A DNA stretch of 64,000 bases, from positions 2,108,001-2,172,000 of the forward strand of contig JAPFFF010000022.1 of NCBI GenBank assembly GCA_039105265.1, in the 5' to 3' direction. The position numbers and the translations under genes are program-made. Position 1 is the stretch's first letter. The number at the start of each line of letters is the position of its first letter. This document shows, piece by piece, positions 1-9,099 of the stretch. A model generated the notes under the pieces. That model was not told where the DNA came from, did no database searches, and saw nothing but the letters and a program-made list of their open reading frames with translations. The stretch comes from Tritrichomonas musculus (Eukaryota > Parabasalia > Tritrichomonadida > Tritrichomonadidae).

Positions 1-3000
1 TATTTTATTATTTAGTTCATCATCTTTGACCATAATTATTGCTCCAGTACATAAAGCATATGCTGATGCTGTTAATCCATATAATCTGCATGTAGTTTGA
101 CATTTGGTTATTATTCTTTTATTATAACATCCTTGACAATTATAACCTGTCCAATATCCTTTGTTAGCGTTATTATCATCTAATTTCCACATTAAAGACC
201 ATGTATTGCCAAAACAATATTCTTTGAAAATGAATTCTAAATTACTTGGTATATTATAATTTGAATCAACTGAGAACACCATTTTATAAAATTCATTATC
301 TTCTGTAATTATTGATGGTTTATAGAAATAATGAACATCGGATTTATGTAATTTGAGTGCATTATCAGCCTCGATAACAGAACATTTAATTGCTTTATCA
401 GTTTTTAATGCAGTTGGAGTGAATTGGTTCATAATACTTAAATCACCATTAATATATAATGTACGTGGATCGAATGGTAATCTTTTATCAAATGCTATGT
501 AAAATTTTCCATCTAATTTGCTTTGGTCAGCAGGTCCTATTGAACGAGTCATAGTAAAAGAGTTATCATTTATGATGCAATATTTTTGGTCTATATCATA
601 CGTAATGACTGGACAGACTATTTTATTATTTCTTGAAGAGATGTAGAATTCTTTAATGTATCTTCCTTCTTCATCGTAAATAACATTCTTTCTTAAAACA
701 ATTTTAAATATTGGTCTGTTCCAATTTAAGAAACCTTTCTTTCTTTCTTCAGGTACATCAATAATTAAAATATTACAGTCAATATTATTAATGGTATCTG
801 TTATTTGTGTTATCATTCCATTTTCAATAAATAAATCTGCTAATCCTGATTCAATCGTAAAATTAGAATCACCTGATGTTCCACCACTTGGAATAGAATC
901 ACAAAGAATTTTACCATTGACTTCTAAATCACCTTTGATAATATATTTACCAAGTACTGGTTTTGTTTCATCTAATGTAGGGGTATCGTCACAGATATCA
1001 ACGCCATAGCATTTTAATACTTCTTCAAATGAACTTGCATTATTTACAAAATCTGGTAAAGCAATTGATGTTCCAGTAGATTTATCGTTTGATAAAAGAG
1101 CGAGGGGTGAAGGAGGATTATTTTCATTCTCTAGAATTGGCTTCCATACCCATTGTTTTCTTTCTTCATTCCACTCTATTTTTCCAAAGAGATGTAATAA
1201 TGAATTTCGGATTTCAACTATTTCTATCATTTCGCTGGTATGTATTGTACGCCATCCATCAACTCCATCAAAATGTTGCGTCATTATCACCCATTCTTCA
1301 TGTTCAATGTCCCATATGAAATTATCTGGTGGGTTTAAAATGGAATCAGTTCTCCAATTATCTAGGAATTCATGGTCATGTTCTTGCCATTGTGTATCCA
1401 TAATATTCCACGCAAAAGATGGACCAAAGGCTTCTTGATTATCACGAATTCTATTTGGAATATAAATTGATTCATTCTCTGTATAATAATCATAATACGA
1501 GTACCATTCCCACTCTTGATATCTGTCGCTCCATCGTAAAAAACCATTTTCATCATTCTCATATATCTTCAGAAGATTATACGCAATGTATTCACTATCC
1601 ATTTCATGCCTCCATGTTGGTGATATATTATCATGGACATTATCAATCATGACCCATTCTCCATGTACCAAATCCCAAATATAATTTATTGGAACACTAG
1701 CTTGTCTATCTTCTCTCCATCCTTCAGGTCTGTCAAACTCATCTATTATTTCTTCCCATTCTTTCCATAATTCATTCCACACATAATCATCATCATGATG
1801 TTTTCCACGGTCCGAACTTGTATCTTGTACATCAACTTTTTGTTTCTCTTCATTTTGTTCAAGGACTTGTTTCGCTATTTCTGGAATTGCATCTCGATAT
1901 AAAATCGTTTGAGTAAATACATCTTGAGTAGACCCAACTGCTCTGTCTACGAAGAGACGATTTTGATTATTTTGTAAATCTCGGATATGGTTTTCCATAT
2001 GTTGTCTCATATCATTGTTCATTTGTAATACGAGATTTATATCAGCTTGGTTCATTCCTCCTCCCCCTTGATTGCATTTACAAGATTTAATTTTGAGGAC
2101 ATAATCATGTAAATCATTATGAGCTTGCGTTAGATTGTTTAAGCTTGAGTACACATTATTTAAGTATTCTCCAAGTGTGATAGTTTCAGATGTACCGTCA
2201 TCTTCAACAATAGTTATTCGTAAACTATCAGCATCTTTTCTGGTTTTAATATAGTTGACTCCTTTCTTTATCATTACTTCAACCAAGTATTGTGCTAGGA
2301 AAGCACCCATAAATAGTTTAATATTTGTGTAATTATCTTTTTGGTTTTGCGTATAGATATCGATGAATTCACCCGGGCTTCCTACTTCCACTAACTGGTC
2401 TGCTTTCACTTCTTCATCGCTATTTTTATATTTATATCCTATTGTCTTGAGGGTATTGTCTTGAAGATTGTAATGATATTGCTTTGTGCCATTTATAAAT
2501 TTTTTCCAGTTTGTTTCGTTAAATGTATCATATAATATTCTTGTGGTATTTTGATTATTCTTTTCATTCTTAATGATATTCTTCAATATACTAGCTAGAT
2601 TATGAAACGGAAGGTGTTGGAATTCATCTGTTGGAGTTTGAACATATTTTACAACTTCACATTGCCCTTTATCTTCATCCAATACTACTTGTTCATATCC
2701 GTCAGCTGCACACATCAATTCGTTGTACATATCATGGACAGCTTCACAGGTTTTTGATTCCGCTTCGATAATGTCATTGAATGTATTAACACATAATTCA
2801 TCTTTGATAAGCTCTCTGTTGGACTCTACTTGTTCTGATTTCACTTCCGTCAATATATTTTCTGGCGCTCTATATTCAAGTATTTGTGTAGATTTTTCAG
2901 TTATTGGAACGTCGCCGAATCCTTCAAGACTGCCTCCATTTTCAATGTAATCGTTTACCACTCGTGCATCAACTTCAGCTTTATTGTATAGACAATTAAA

Positions 3001-3144
3001 TTTTGGGTATTCATTTGGTTTATCATCTTGTGTGATATTTATTTGTTCATTTCCATCTTCATCTTCTCCTGCACATATTTCAAAACCATTTGCTTTAAGT
3101 TTATAAGCTTCTTTACTTTTACAAGAATATAGTGTCAAAGACAT
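1..3144 (-). CDS. Fibre-like structural protein, partial (C-terminus outside window)
   Basis: The minus-strand frame is open from an ATG at 3144 to the window edge, giving 1,048 residues. Residues about 440-680 hold repeated tryptophan motifs of the form W(D/N)xxxxEW, for example IWDLVHGEW and IWDIEHEEW. From about residue 763 the sequence matches a module found twice in the 2,903-residue fibre at 38.4 kb and once in the fibre region at 53-57 kb; shared stretches are RPIFKIVLRK, FYIAFDKRL and DNALKLHKSDVHYFYKPS. The family is large, modular and phage-fibre-like, so a host-attachment role is inferred. The start codon lies only 19 bp from the divergent gene at 3164. Confidence 0.7.
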   Translation of the reverse strand, partial: MSLTLYSCKSKEAYKLKANGFEICAGEDEDGNEQINITQDDKPNEYPKFNCLYNKAEVDARVVNDYIENGGSLEGFGDVPITEKSTQILEYRAPENILTEVKSEQVESNRELIKDELCVNTFNDIIEAESKTCEAVHDMYNELMCAADGYEQVVLDEDKGQCEVVKYVQTPTDEFQHLPFHNLASILKNIIKNEKNNQNTTRILYDTFNETNWKKFINGTKQYHYNLQDNTLKTIGYKYKNSDEEVKADQLVEVGSPGEFIDIYTQNQKDNYTNIKLFMGAFLAQYLVEVMIKKGVNYIKTRKDADSLRITIVEDDGTSETITLGEYLNNVYSSLNNLTQAHNDLHDYVLKIKSCKCNQGGGGMNQADINLVLQMNNDMRQHMENHIRDLQNNQNRLFVDRAVGSTQDVFTQTILYRDAIPEIAKQVLEQNEEKQKVDVQDTSSDRGKHHDDDYVWNELWKEWEEIIDEFDRPEGWREDRQASVPINYIWDLVHGEWVMIDNVHDNISPTWRHEMDSEYIAYNLLKIYENDENGFLRWSDRYQEWEWYSYYDYYTENESIYIPNRIRDNQEAFGPSFAWNIMDTQWQEHDHEFLDNWRTDSILNPPDNFIWDIEHEEWVIMTQHFDGVDGWRTIHTSEMIEIVEIRNSLLHLFGKIEWNEERKQWVWKPILENENNPPSPLALLSNDKSTGTSIALPDFVNNASSFEEVLKCYGVDICDDTPTLDETKPVLGKYIIKGDLEVNGKILCDSIPSGGTSGDSNFTIESGLADLFIENGMITQITDTINNIDCNILIIDVPEERKKGFLNWNRPIFKIVLRKNVIYDEEGRYIKEFYISSRNNKIVCPVITYDIDQKYCIINDNSFTMTRSIGPADQSKLDGKFYIAFDKRLPFDPRTLYINGDLSIMNQFTPTALKTDKAIKCSVIEADNALKLHKSDVHYFYKPSIITEDNEFYKMVFSVDSNYNIPSNLEFIFKEYCFGNTWSLMWKLDDNNANKGYWTGYNCQGCYNKRIITKCQTTCRLYGLTASAYALCTGAIIMVKDDELNNKI

Positions 3145-3163
3145 TTTAATCTGAAATTAAATA

Positions 3164-3697
3164 ATGTTGTATTCAGTTCAGAGTCAACCAGAAAATTACA
3201 ATACTGTGAGAATGAATATTGATATACCGTGGAAATGTCCTTACGTGAAGTATTATGTTTCATCAATCAATACCAAGGCCAACATACTATTAACCACTGA
3301 AGATGATTATTTAATATTTGAAACTGCTAATAGTGAGATAAGAATTGATTTTGAGGAGTCGTATGCATATTCGTTTGGTTATCTGGTCAAATTCTTAAAT
3401 GCATGCCAGAACACAATTGAGTTCAAGAATGTAAATAATAGAACAATATCATTAAAACCAACTGAAAATATAGCATTTAAGGAAGGAAGTCATAGAGCGG
3501 CCAAATATCCATTCAAAAAGTTCCATCCACCAAAAATTGAGAGGAAAGGCATTCAAAAAGTTCCTTTAACAAAAAATGTACATGACGAAAAACAAAAAAA
3601 TATACGTGACATACCACTTCACCAAAAATATACTTATCATACCACTTCACCAAAAAATATACTTATCATATTACCAAAAATATACTTATCATATTAA
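3164..3697 (+). CDS. Unknown 177-residue element protein with repeat-derived tail
   Basis: I do not recognise the family. Residues 1 to about 125 look like a compact globular domain rich in beta-strand-forming stretches (KCPYVKYYVSS, then DDYLIFETANSEIRIDF). The last 35 or so residues are encoded by a tandem array of short repeats (CCACTTCACC / ATATACTTATCAT) and are His-, Thr- and Pro-rich, so the natural C-terminus may lie earlier or have been replaced. The gene is divergent from the fibre gene with 19 bp between the two start codons. A virion or regulatory role is equally possible. Confidence 0.5.
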   Translation: MLYSVQSQPENYNTVRMNIDIPWKCPYVKYYVSSINTKANILLTTEDDYLIFETANSEIRIDFEESYAYSFGYLVKFLNACQNTIEFKNVNNRTISLKPTENIAFKEGSHRAAKYPFKKFHPPKIERKGIQKVPLTKNVHDEKQKNIRDIPLHQKYTYHTTSPKNILIILPKIYLSY

Positions 3698-3722
3698 CAA
3701 AAATATACGTGACATACCACTT
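3597..3722 (+). repeat. Tandem short repeats at the 3' end of the 177-residue gene
   Basis: Imperfect repeats of about 20-25 bp built from AAAATATACGTGACATACC, CACTTCACC and ATATACTTATCAT. They form the last part of the preceding reading frame and run into the non-coding region. Confidence 0.75.
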
Positions 3723-3745
3723 CATCACATCACAATCATAGATTG

Positions 3746-3767
3746 GGCCTTGCTTAAAAGCAAGTCA
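3746..3767. repeat. Half copy of the dispersed double-hairpin unit
   Basis: The stretch TTGGGCC followed by a stem-loop (CTTGCTT/AAGCAAG) and TCA matches the right half of the 37-bp units at 18432 and 18583. The left hairpin is absent. Confidence 0.55.
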
Positions 3768-3965
3768 TTTTTTTAATTTGCTTGATGATGAAAAGACACC
3801 TGGAATCAGATTTTTTTACCCATTTTTATGTCCAAAATTTCAAGAATCAAATATTTTCAAAATATATTGATGAATATAGAATAGAAAGAAAAAAATAATC
3901 TCTAGAGATTTTCATAAAAAGTGGGATCGTCCCAAAAATTTATGGGATAGAGGAAATTGAAAGAA

Positions 3966-4070
3966 TTCTCAATTATAATTTTTATTTTCAATGGGTTCTC
4001 AATTATAATTTTTATTTTCAATGGGTTCTCAATTATAATTTTTATTTTCAATGGGTTCTCAATTAAACTT
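3966..4070 (+). repeat. 30-bp direct repeats, three full copies plus part
   Basis: Copies start at 3966, 3996, 4026 and (partial) 4056. Each begins TTCTCAATTATAATTTTTAT and ends TTTTCAATGGG. The copies are nearly identical. They lie in the roughly 1-kb gene-free stretch upstream of the 331-residue gene. Confidence 0.9.
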
Positions 4071-4113
4071 TTGATAAAGAATTCAAAAAAGTGAAAAAAT
4101 TTTAAAGATATTT

Positions 4114-4262
4114 GAGCTGCCCAAGCAATATTTGGGAGGCTCTAGGATAGCATTGGGAGGTCCAAAGTTGTGATTGGGCTGCCCAAACATACATAGAGCG
4201 TCCCTAATACTGTGATAGGGAAGCCCAAAAAACATTTGGGAAGCCCAAAAATATAATTGGTA
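4114..4262. promoter_or_regulatory. Cluster of GGG/CCC mini-hairpins in the control region
   Basis: About six short inverted motifs follow one another: GAGCTGCCCAAG, TTGGGAGG..CC, TTGGGCTGCCCAA and TTTGGGAAGCCCAAA. Each has a 5-6 bp stem and a three-base loop. They stand out against the A/T background. They could be binding sites or origin structure; no function is proven. Confidence 0.45.
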
Positions 4263-4285
4263 AACGCAAAATCAAAAAATTTTAT

Positions 4286-4360
4286 AAATAATAACGAACA
4301 AAGATTTTAGAAATAATAACGAACAAAGATTTTAGAAATAATAACGAACAAAGATTTTAT
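4286..4360 (+). repeat. 25-bp direct repeats, three copies
   Basis: The unit AAATAATAACGAACAAAG plus ATTTTAG starts at 4286, 4311 and 4336 with essentially no changes. It lies in the control region between the 177-residue and 331-residue genes. The rest of that region (3780-4690) also holds GGGATC/GATCCC and GGGAC boxes near 3923, 4388, 4503 and 4605-4655. Confidence 0.9.
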
Positions 4361-4696
4361 TTTGAATACATTTTCAATTTTTGAATGCGTCCCATTTTTG
4401 TGATCCCATTTTTGGTTTCCTCAAACTTCTCAAAATAATATTCTCAAAAAATAATTACAATTATTTTCGCATTCAATTTTTTCTATATATCTTTTTTCAA
4501 AAATGGGATCATAAATGGGATCATATAAATATAGATATTATATGAAATATATATCAAAGTAGACATCTAACGAATCAAAAACATGTCAAGTTTAGGGTGT
4601 TTTTCAACAATCCCATTTCTGTCCCAACGATCCCATTTTCTGTCCCATTTTTTTGGGACGCTAATTTTATAGAAAATTCTTTGTATTTTTATGCAG

Positions 4697-4732
4697 AGGT
4701 GAACAGGTGAATTTTCACCCATCTTTTCACCT
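4697..4732. promoter_or_regulatory. AGGTGAA inverted-repeat box upstream of the 331-residue gene
   Basis: Two direct AGGTGAA boxes (4697, 4705) are followed by two inverse boxes, TTTTCACCC and TTTTCACCT, in 36 bp ending 33 bp before the ATG at 4766. A very similar 36-bp box lies at 5767, so this looks like an operator for a dimeric DNA-binding protein. That is an inference. Confidence 0.55.
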
Positions 4733-4765
4733 ATCATTTTTTTTCAATTTTTTTCTTCTACAGAA

Positions 4766-5761
4766 ATGACACTAACAAGAAAGCAAGCAAACATAAATGC
4801 TATTTCCACAGATGGTTCTTTAGTCCAAATTGAATTTTCAAAAGAAGTTTCAGAATTCTATAACATGGGATATGAAAGAAAAAAAGCAACAATTAAAAAA
4901 GACTTATTATCTAATAACTATGACCCCATTAAATATAAACTCAATCTTGAAACAAATACAAATCTCATTCATGATATCTTTACTATTTTCCAATCTATGC
5001 CCAAATTAAATGATATCACACAAGCAAAACCAGATGTGCCTATATTTGAACAAATAGAAGAGTTAAAAACAGATTCAGCAGAAATAAAGAAATTTATCCG
5101 GAAAGTTAATTATGATATGATAGGATACCATTGCAATCACAATACAATAAATGAAAAATGCGATAAAGTATACAGTAATGTAGTTGATATTTATAAATCA
5201 GAAGAGTACCAAAGCTATAAATCATTCTTGAATTATGCTTTGATGATAGCGATGAGTATTATCAACAAAGATAAAGATGGGAGACCATATAATGTTTATC
5301 CAAGAGACCCAAGCTTATGTGATGAACCAGAAGATTTTTCATTTGGTTTCATAGACAAATTTAGTGTTAGGGAAGCATCTGATAATATTTTGATAATTAA
5401 TGGAATGATAGCTAACAACAATGCACAAACTAATAAATCTTGTTCCAGATGTGATGCAGCAAGAAGGAAATATAAATATAGTCTATTCCAAATAGATAGA
5501 ATGAGAGAAGAGCTAAAAGAACAACAAGAAATAGAACAACAATACATAGAAACACCAGATGAAAACAAATATGATATGAAGTGGTTTCTACAAAAAAATT
5601 ATCCATCAATAGATAGATTCTTGTTAAAAGATGTACAAACAAAATACAAAGCAACATTTAAGATTAATCTAACATTTGATGAATTAAGGAAGAAAATAGA
5701 AGAAACAGGTTTGTTTTATATCTCAAATGTACATAGAACCATGTATGTAAATAGAAAATAA
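4766..5761 (+). CDS. Unknown 331-residue early-type protein
   Basis: The family is not recognised. The protein is mostly helical, has a CSRCDAARRK segment near residue 226, a Glu/Gln-rich coiled coil near 240-265, and a C-terminal part from about residue 270 that looks like a winged-helix or D5-wing type DNA-binding unit. It is the first gene of the plus-strand replication block and is followed by the DNA polymerase gene 134 bp downstream. AGGTGAA inverted repeats flank it on both sides. The stop reads TAAATA. It may be a replication accessory or regulatory protein; this rests on position only. Confidence 0.55.
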   Translation: MTLTRKQANINAISTDGSLVQIEFSKEVSEFYNMGYERKKATIKKDLLSNNYDPIKYKLNLETNTNLIHDIFTIFQSMPKLNDITQAKPDVPIFEQIEELKTDSAEIKKFIRKVNYDMIGYHCNHNTINEKCDKVYSNVVDIYKSEEYQSYKSFLNYALMIAMSIINKDKDGRPYNVYPRDPSLCDEPEDFSFGFIDKFSVREASDNILIINGMIANNNAQTNKSCSRCDAARRKYKYSLFQIDRMREELKEQQEIEQQYIETPDENKYDMKWFLQKNYPSIDRFLLKDVQTKYKATFKINLTFDELRKKIEETGLFYISNVHRTMYVNRK

Positions 5762-5766
5762 ATATT

Positions 5767-5802
5767 GGGTGAATCATCAGGTGAAACTTCACCTGTTCAC
5801 CC
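5767..5802. promoter_or_regulatory. AGGTGAA inverted-repeat box upstream of the polymerase gene
   Basis: GGGTGAA, then CAGGTGAA, then TTCACCTG and TTCACCC make a near-symmetrical 36-bp inverted repeat starting 6 bp after the previous stop. It shares layout and length with the box at 4697. It could be an operator or, less likely, a terminator hairpin. Confidence 0.55.
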
Positions 5803-5850
5803 ACAGTTGATTTCATCATTTTTTTGCTCCATTTTCTGTTCAGCTATAAT

Positions 5851-5861
5851 TTTTATAGCGT
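5851..5861 (+). promoter_or_regulatory. TTTTATAGCGT box upstream of the polymerase gene
   Basis: The 11-bp sequence TTTTATAGCGT lies 45 bp before the polymerase ATG. The identical box lies 48 bp before the next plus-strand gene (9100), and both are followed by a T-rich tract. This suggests a shared early promoter element. Confidence 0.5.
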
Positions 5862-5895
5862 GATAATTTTTTTAGCTTTTTTAATTTCATTGTAA

Positions 5896-8800
5896 ATGAG
5901 CTATCTTTTTGACATCTCAGTTGACCTCTATTCTACTGCAAAAACTGAAGCCAGAAAAGAATACAAAGAAAGAATCAAAAATATTAAAGAGAAACCAAAA
6001 TTTAAAAAACAGATGAAGGAATTTATGCAAAAGGCAAATAAAGAAATTTCATTTGAAATAGACATTGGAGATAATGAAGATAAAAGATTAGCATTCACTG
6101 AGATGTTAAGGCAATTACAAAAGAAGAATAAAAAGAATGTAGTGGTAAAAAGTGAATCACTAGATGGTGAAGATTATAAATGGTTTACTCTATCTAAAGC
6201 ACAAAAGATAGATAGCCCATCGGGCATAGCGATGCGAAGCATCGATACAACAATAGGGCATATATTTGGTACAATAGATTTAAATGATGATTGTTCTGAT
6301 AATAATCCATGGGTTGGTAATGTATTCATTCCAGCAAAATATCAATTACTATTCATCAAAAACAAAAGGAAAGGGAAACAAACAACATTTACAATAGATA
6401 AGCAAGACAACAAAGGGAAATTATATGAAGAAGAAATAGAAATAGATGAGGAATACAGAGAAAGTCCAGATGGTGGATTCTTTCCATATATTAACTTATC
6501 TGATATAGACTTAACTAAATACCAAATATTCAAATCAGTGGAAAAAAATAACTACCAAGATAACTGTTTGGTTTATGCATGCATCCAATCAGGAGTGTTC
6601 ACAAATGAAGAAATCAATCAGCTACGATTTATGGTTAAAACAAGAATGGTACCAAATAATTTAATCTGTGATATAGCAAAATATTTTAAGTGCCATTTCA
6701 TTGTAAGACGGATAGATGAAGATTTAGATATAAAGTATCAGATGCAAATGAAAATAGATACAAGGAAAAGAAAATGGGCTAAAGATTTTAACAGAACCGT
6801 CGACTTGTTATTATTCAAGAACCATTACATGATTAACAAACCAGTGGGAAATACAAAATTGATTACCATTCTACGAAAGCTATTTAAAGATAATATGTTT
6901 AGAGAAATAAAAGCATGTGAAATGAATATATTAGCAACAAATGAATACAATAGCCATTTAACAGATTATATGGATTTATCATATGACCCATCTCTTTGTT
7001 GTCAAAAGATAGATTCCACAGAACTGAAAAAAGAAAGAGAATGGTCAAAGATATACTATTCAGATTTTGAAACTGATACAACATTATCACCACATAAACC
7101 ATATCTGAACATTACTGTATTTAGAACAGGGAAACTAATTCATAAATTAATCTTCGAGGGAGACCAAATTGCAGATAGATTGTTGAAATCACTTGATAAC
7201 AATTCATTAACATACTTCCATAATTTAAAATATGATGCATGCTTCTTTATAAATACCCCTGGATGGGATGTACAGATTACTGAAAGGAGTGGTACCATTT
7301 TACAGATAGTAATGACAAAATATAAAGAGATTGAGGGTACTGATAAGAAAACAAAGAAGACCAGAAAGATGACAATAATAGAGAAGAGATTAACATTCCG
7401 CAATAGTTATTCCATTATTCCTGCCGCATTAGCATCATTTGCAAAGATGTTTCAGCTACCTGTCCACAAAGAAGTGATGGCATATAAACTGTACACAGAA
7501 AGAAATATAAAAAGAAAAAATGTATCCGCGCTTGAATTCCAATTGCAATACTACTTGGAGAATAAAGATAAGAAAACACTACAACAAATAAAACAAGACT
7601 GGAAACAACTAATTGATAATGCACAAGCTTGTGGAGCATACAGTGATTTAAATATTGACATAATGAAGTATGCTATTTATTACTGTAAACTAGATTGTAT
7701 AGTATTGATGAAGGGTGTTGAAAAATTTAATAGAGACCTCACAGAAGTATTTAAACAGACAAAGACAGATATGTTGGACGTACATAATTTCATTTCCATA
7801 TCTTCCATTGGTTATTATTATGCATACAGATTTGGATGCTTTGATGATTGCTACCAGTTAAGTGGCAAGCCACAGAATTTTATCCAACGTTGCGTTAGTG
7901 GTGGAAGAACAATGACTGCTAACAATGAGAAACAATATGTTGAAGAGAGATTACAAGATTTTGATGCTGTATCTTTATATCCATCTGCAATGAGTATTAT
8001 GACTGGTGTACCAAAAGGAATTCCAAAAGTAATCCCTCCTGATATTTTAACAGAGGAGTTATTAGATTTTGACCAGTTTTTTGCAGAAATAAATATTAAG
8101 AAAATAAAATGCAAATCATCTAGTCCATATAAATTTGGACAAGTATTTAGTAGAAATGAACAGGGCTCAAAAATATTTACCAACAATCCAATAGACCATT
8201 ACTATATTGACAAGAGAGCTTTCATGGATTTGATGGAGTTTTATGATTTTGATTATGAGTTCATTCGAGGGTATTATTTTGATGAAGGATTTAATAACAA
8301 GATTAATATCTTCATCGAGAAATTATTTAATCTCAGGAGGAAATATCAAGATGCTAATAATCCATTGCAACAAACTATTAAATTACTCTTGAATTCCATA
8401 TATGGTAAATCTATATTAAAAGCAACTACGACAGAAACAAAATGTATTCCAAAAAATAAAGCCATCAAATATATTTGGAAGAATTATAATTATATCACGG
8501 AGATAATAGAGAATAAGTCAATTGATAATATGTATGTTAAAAAAGTAAAGCCCATAAATAATCATTTCAATCTACCACATTTTGGTGCAAGTGTTTTGTC
8601 ATGGAGTAAGCATTTGATGAATAGAGTTATAAGTTCAGCAGAGCAGAATGGAATAGATATTTATTATACAGACACTGATTCCATTCATGTTAAAGAAATA
8701 GATGTACCAAGGATTGCTGAAGTGTTTAAGAAAAAATATGGAAGAGAATTAATTGGCAAAAAGATGACACAGTTCCATTGCGATTTTGATTCATTTAATG

Positions 8801-9099
8801 GTGCTGTTGGCAGTGTACATTCTAGAAAATTAATAGCACTAGGAAAGAAGAGCTATCTGGATATATTAGTTGATGAAAAAGGGAATGAAGGATTACATAT
8901 TAGATTAAAGGGCGTGCCCAAACAATGCATATTAAATAAAGCAAAACGAATGGGAATCACAGTTGAAGAGTTATATGAAAGAATGTACCAGGGAGAGGAA
9001 ATAATTTTTAATCTTTTAGATGGTGCTAATTGTTTTAGAAAATCATCTTTGTATCAACAGATTAATCTGCCAGTATTTGAGAGAAAAATCAAATTTTAA
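5896..9099 (+). CDS. Protein-primed family B DNA polymerase with OTU-like N-terminal region
   Basis: The 1,067-residue protein carries the exonuclease motifs DFET (about residue 390), YFHNLKYDA (about 440) and YCKLDC (about 597). It also has the polymerase motifs DAVSLYPS (about 691), LLLNSIYGK (about 834) and YTDTDS (about 924). This is the protein-primed B type of Polintons, virophages and linear plasmids, which copies the element from a terminal protein. Upstream of the exonuclease part, DNCLVYA (about 220) and LLLFKNHYMI (about 308) resemble the Cys and His motifs of OTU-type cysteine peptidases; this is a tentative reading. A pair of GC-rich hairpins lies in frame at 6215-6244. The next gene starts 48 bp downstream. 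The frame looks whole. Confidence 0.93.
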   Translation: MSYLFDISVDLYSTAKTEARKEYKERIKNIKEKPKFKKQMKEFMQKANKEISFEIDIGDNEDKRLAFTEMLRQLQKKNKKNVVVKSESLDGEDYKWFTLSKAQKIDSPSGIAMRSIDTTIGHIFGTIDLNDDCSDNNPWVGNVFIPAKYQLLFIKNKRKGKQTTFTIDKQDNKGKLYEEEIEIDEEYRESPDGGFFPYINLSDIDLTKYQIFKSVEKNNYQDNCLVYACIQSGVFTNEEINQLRFMVKTRMVPNNLICDIAKYFKCHFIVRRIDEDLDIKYQMQMKIDTRKRKWAKDFNRTVDLLLFKNHYMINKPVGNTKLITILRKLFKDNMFREIKACEMNILATNEYNSHLTDYMDLSYDPSLCCQKIDSTELKKEREWSKIYYSDFETDTTLSPHKPYLNITVFRTGKLIHKLIFEGDQIADRLLKSLDNNSLTYFHNLKYDACFFINTPGWDVQITERSGTILQIVMTKYKEIEGTDKKTKKTRKMTIIEKRLTFRNSYSIIPAALASFAKMFQLPVHKEVMAYKLYTERNIKRKNVSALEFQLQYYLENKDKKTLQQIKQDWKQLIDNAQACGAYSDLNIDIMKYAIYYCKLDCIVLMKGVEKFNRDLTEVFKQTKTDMLDVHNFISISSIGYYYAYRFGCFDDCYQLSGKPQNFIQRCVSGGRTMTANNEKQYVEERLQDFDAVSLYPSAMSIMTGVPKGIPKVIPPDILTEELLDFDQFFAEINIKKIKCKSSSPYKFGQVFSRNEQGSKIFTNNPIDHYYIDKRAFMDLMEFYDFDYEFIRGYYFDEGFNNKINIFIEKLFNLRRKYQDANNPLQQTIKLLLNSIYGKSILKATTTETKCIPKNKAIKYIWKNYNYITEIIENKSIDNMYVKKVKPINNHFNLPHFGASVLSWSKHLMNRVISSAEQNGIDIYYTDTDSIHVKEIDVPRIAEVFKKKYGRELIGKKMTQFHCDFDSFNGAVGSVHSRKLIALGKKSYLDILVDEKGNEGLHIRLKGVPKQCILNKAKRMGITVEELYERMYQGEEIIFNLLDGANCFRKSSLYQQINLPVFERKIKF
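6215..6244. repeat. Pair of GC-rich mini-hairpins inside the polymerase gene
   Basis: GCCC-ATC-GGGC (6215-6225) and CGATGC-GAA-GCATCG (6230-6244) sit in frame. The second contains GCGAAGC, known as an unusually stable DNA mini-hairpin. Both stand out in an AT-rich gene. Confidence 0.6.
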
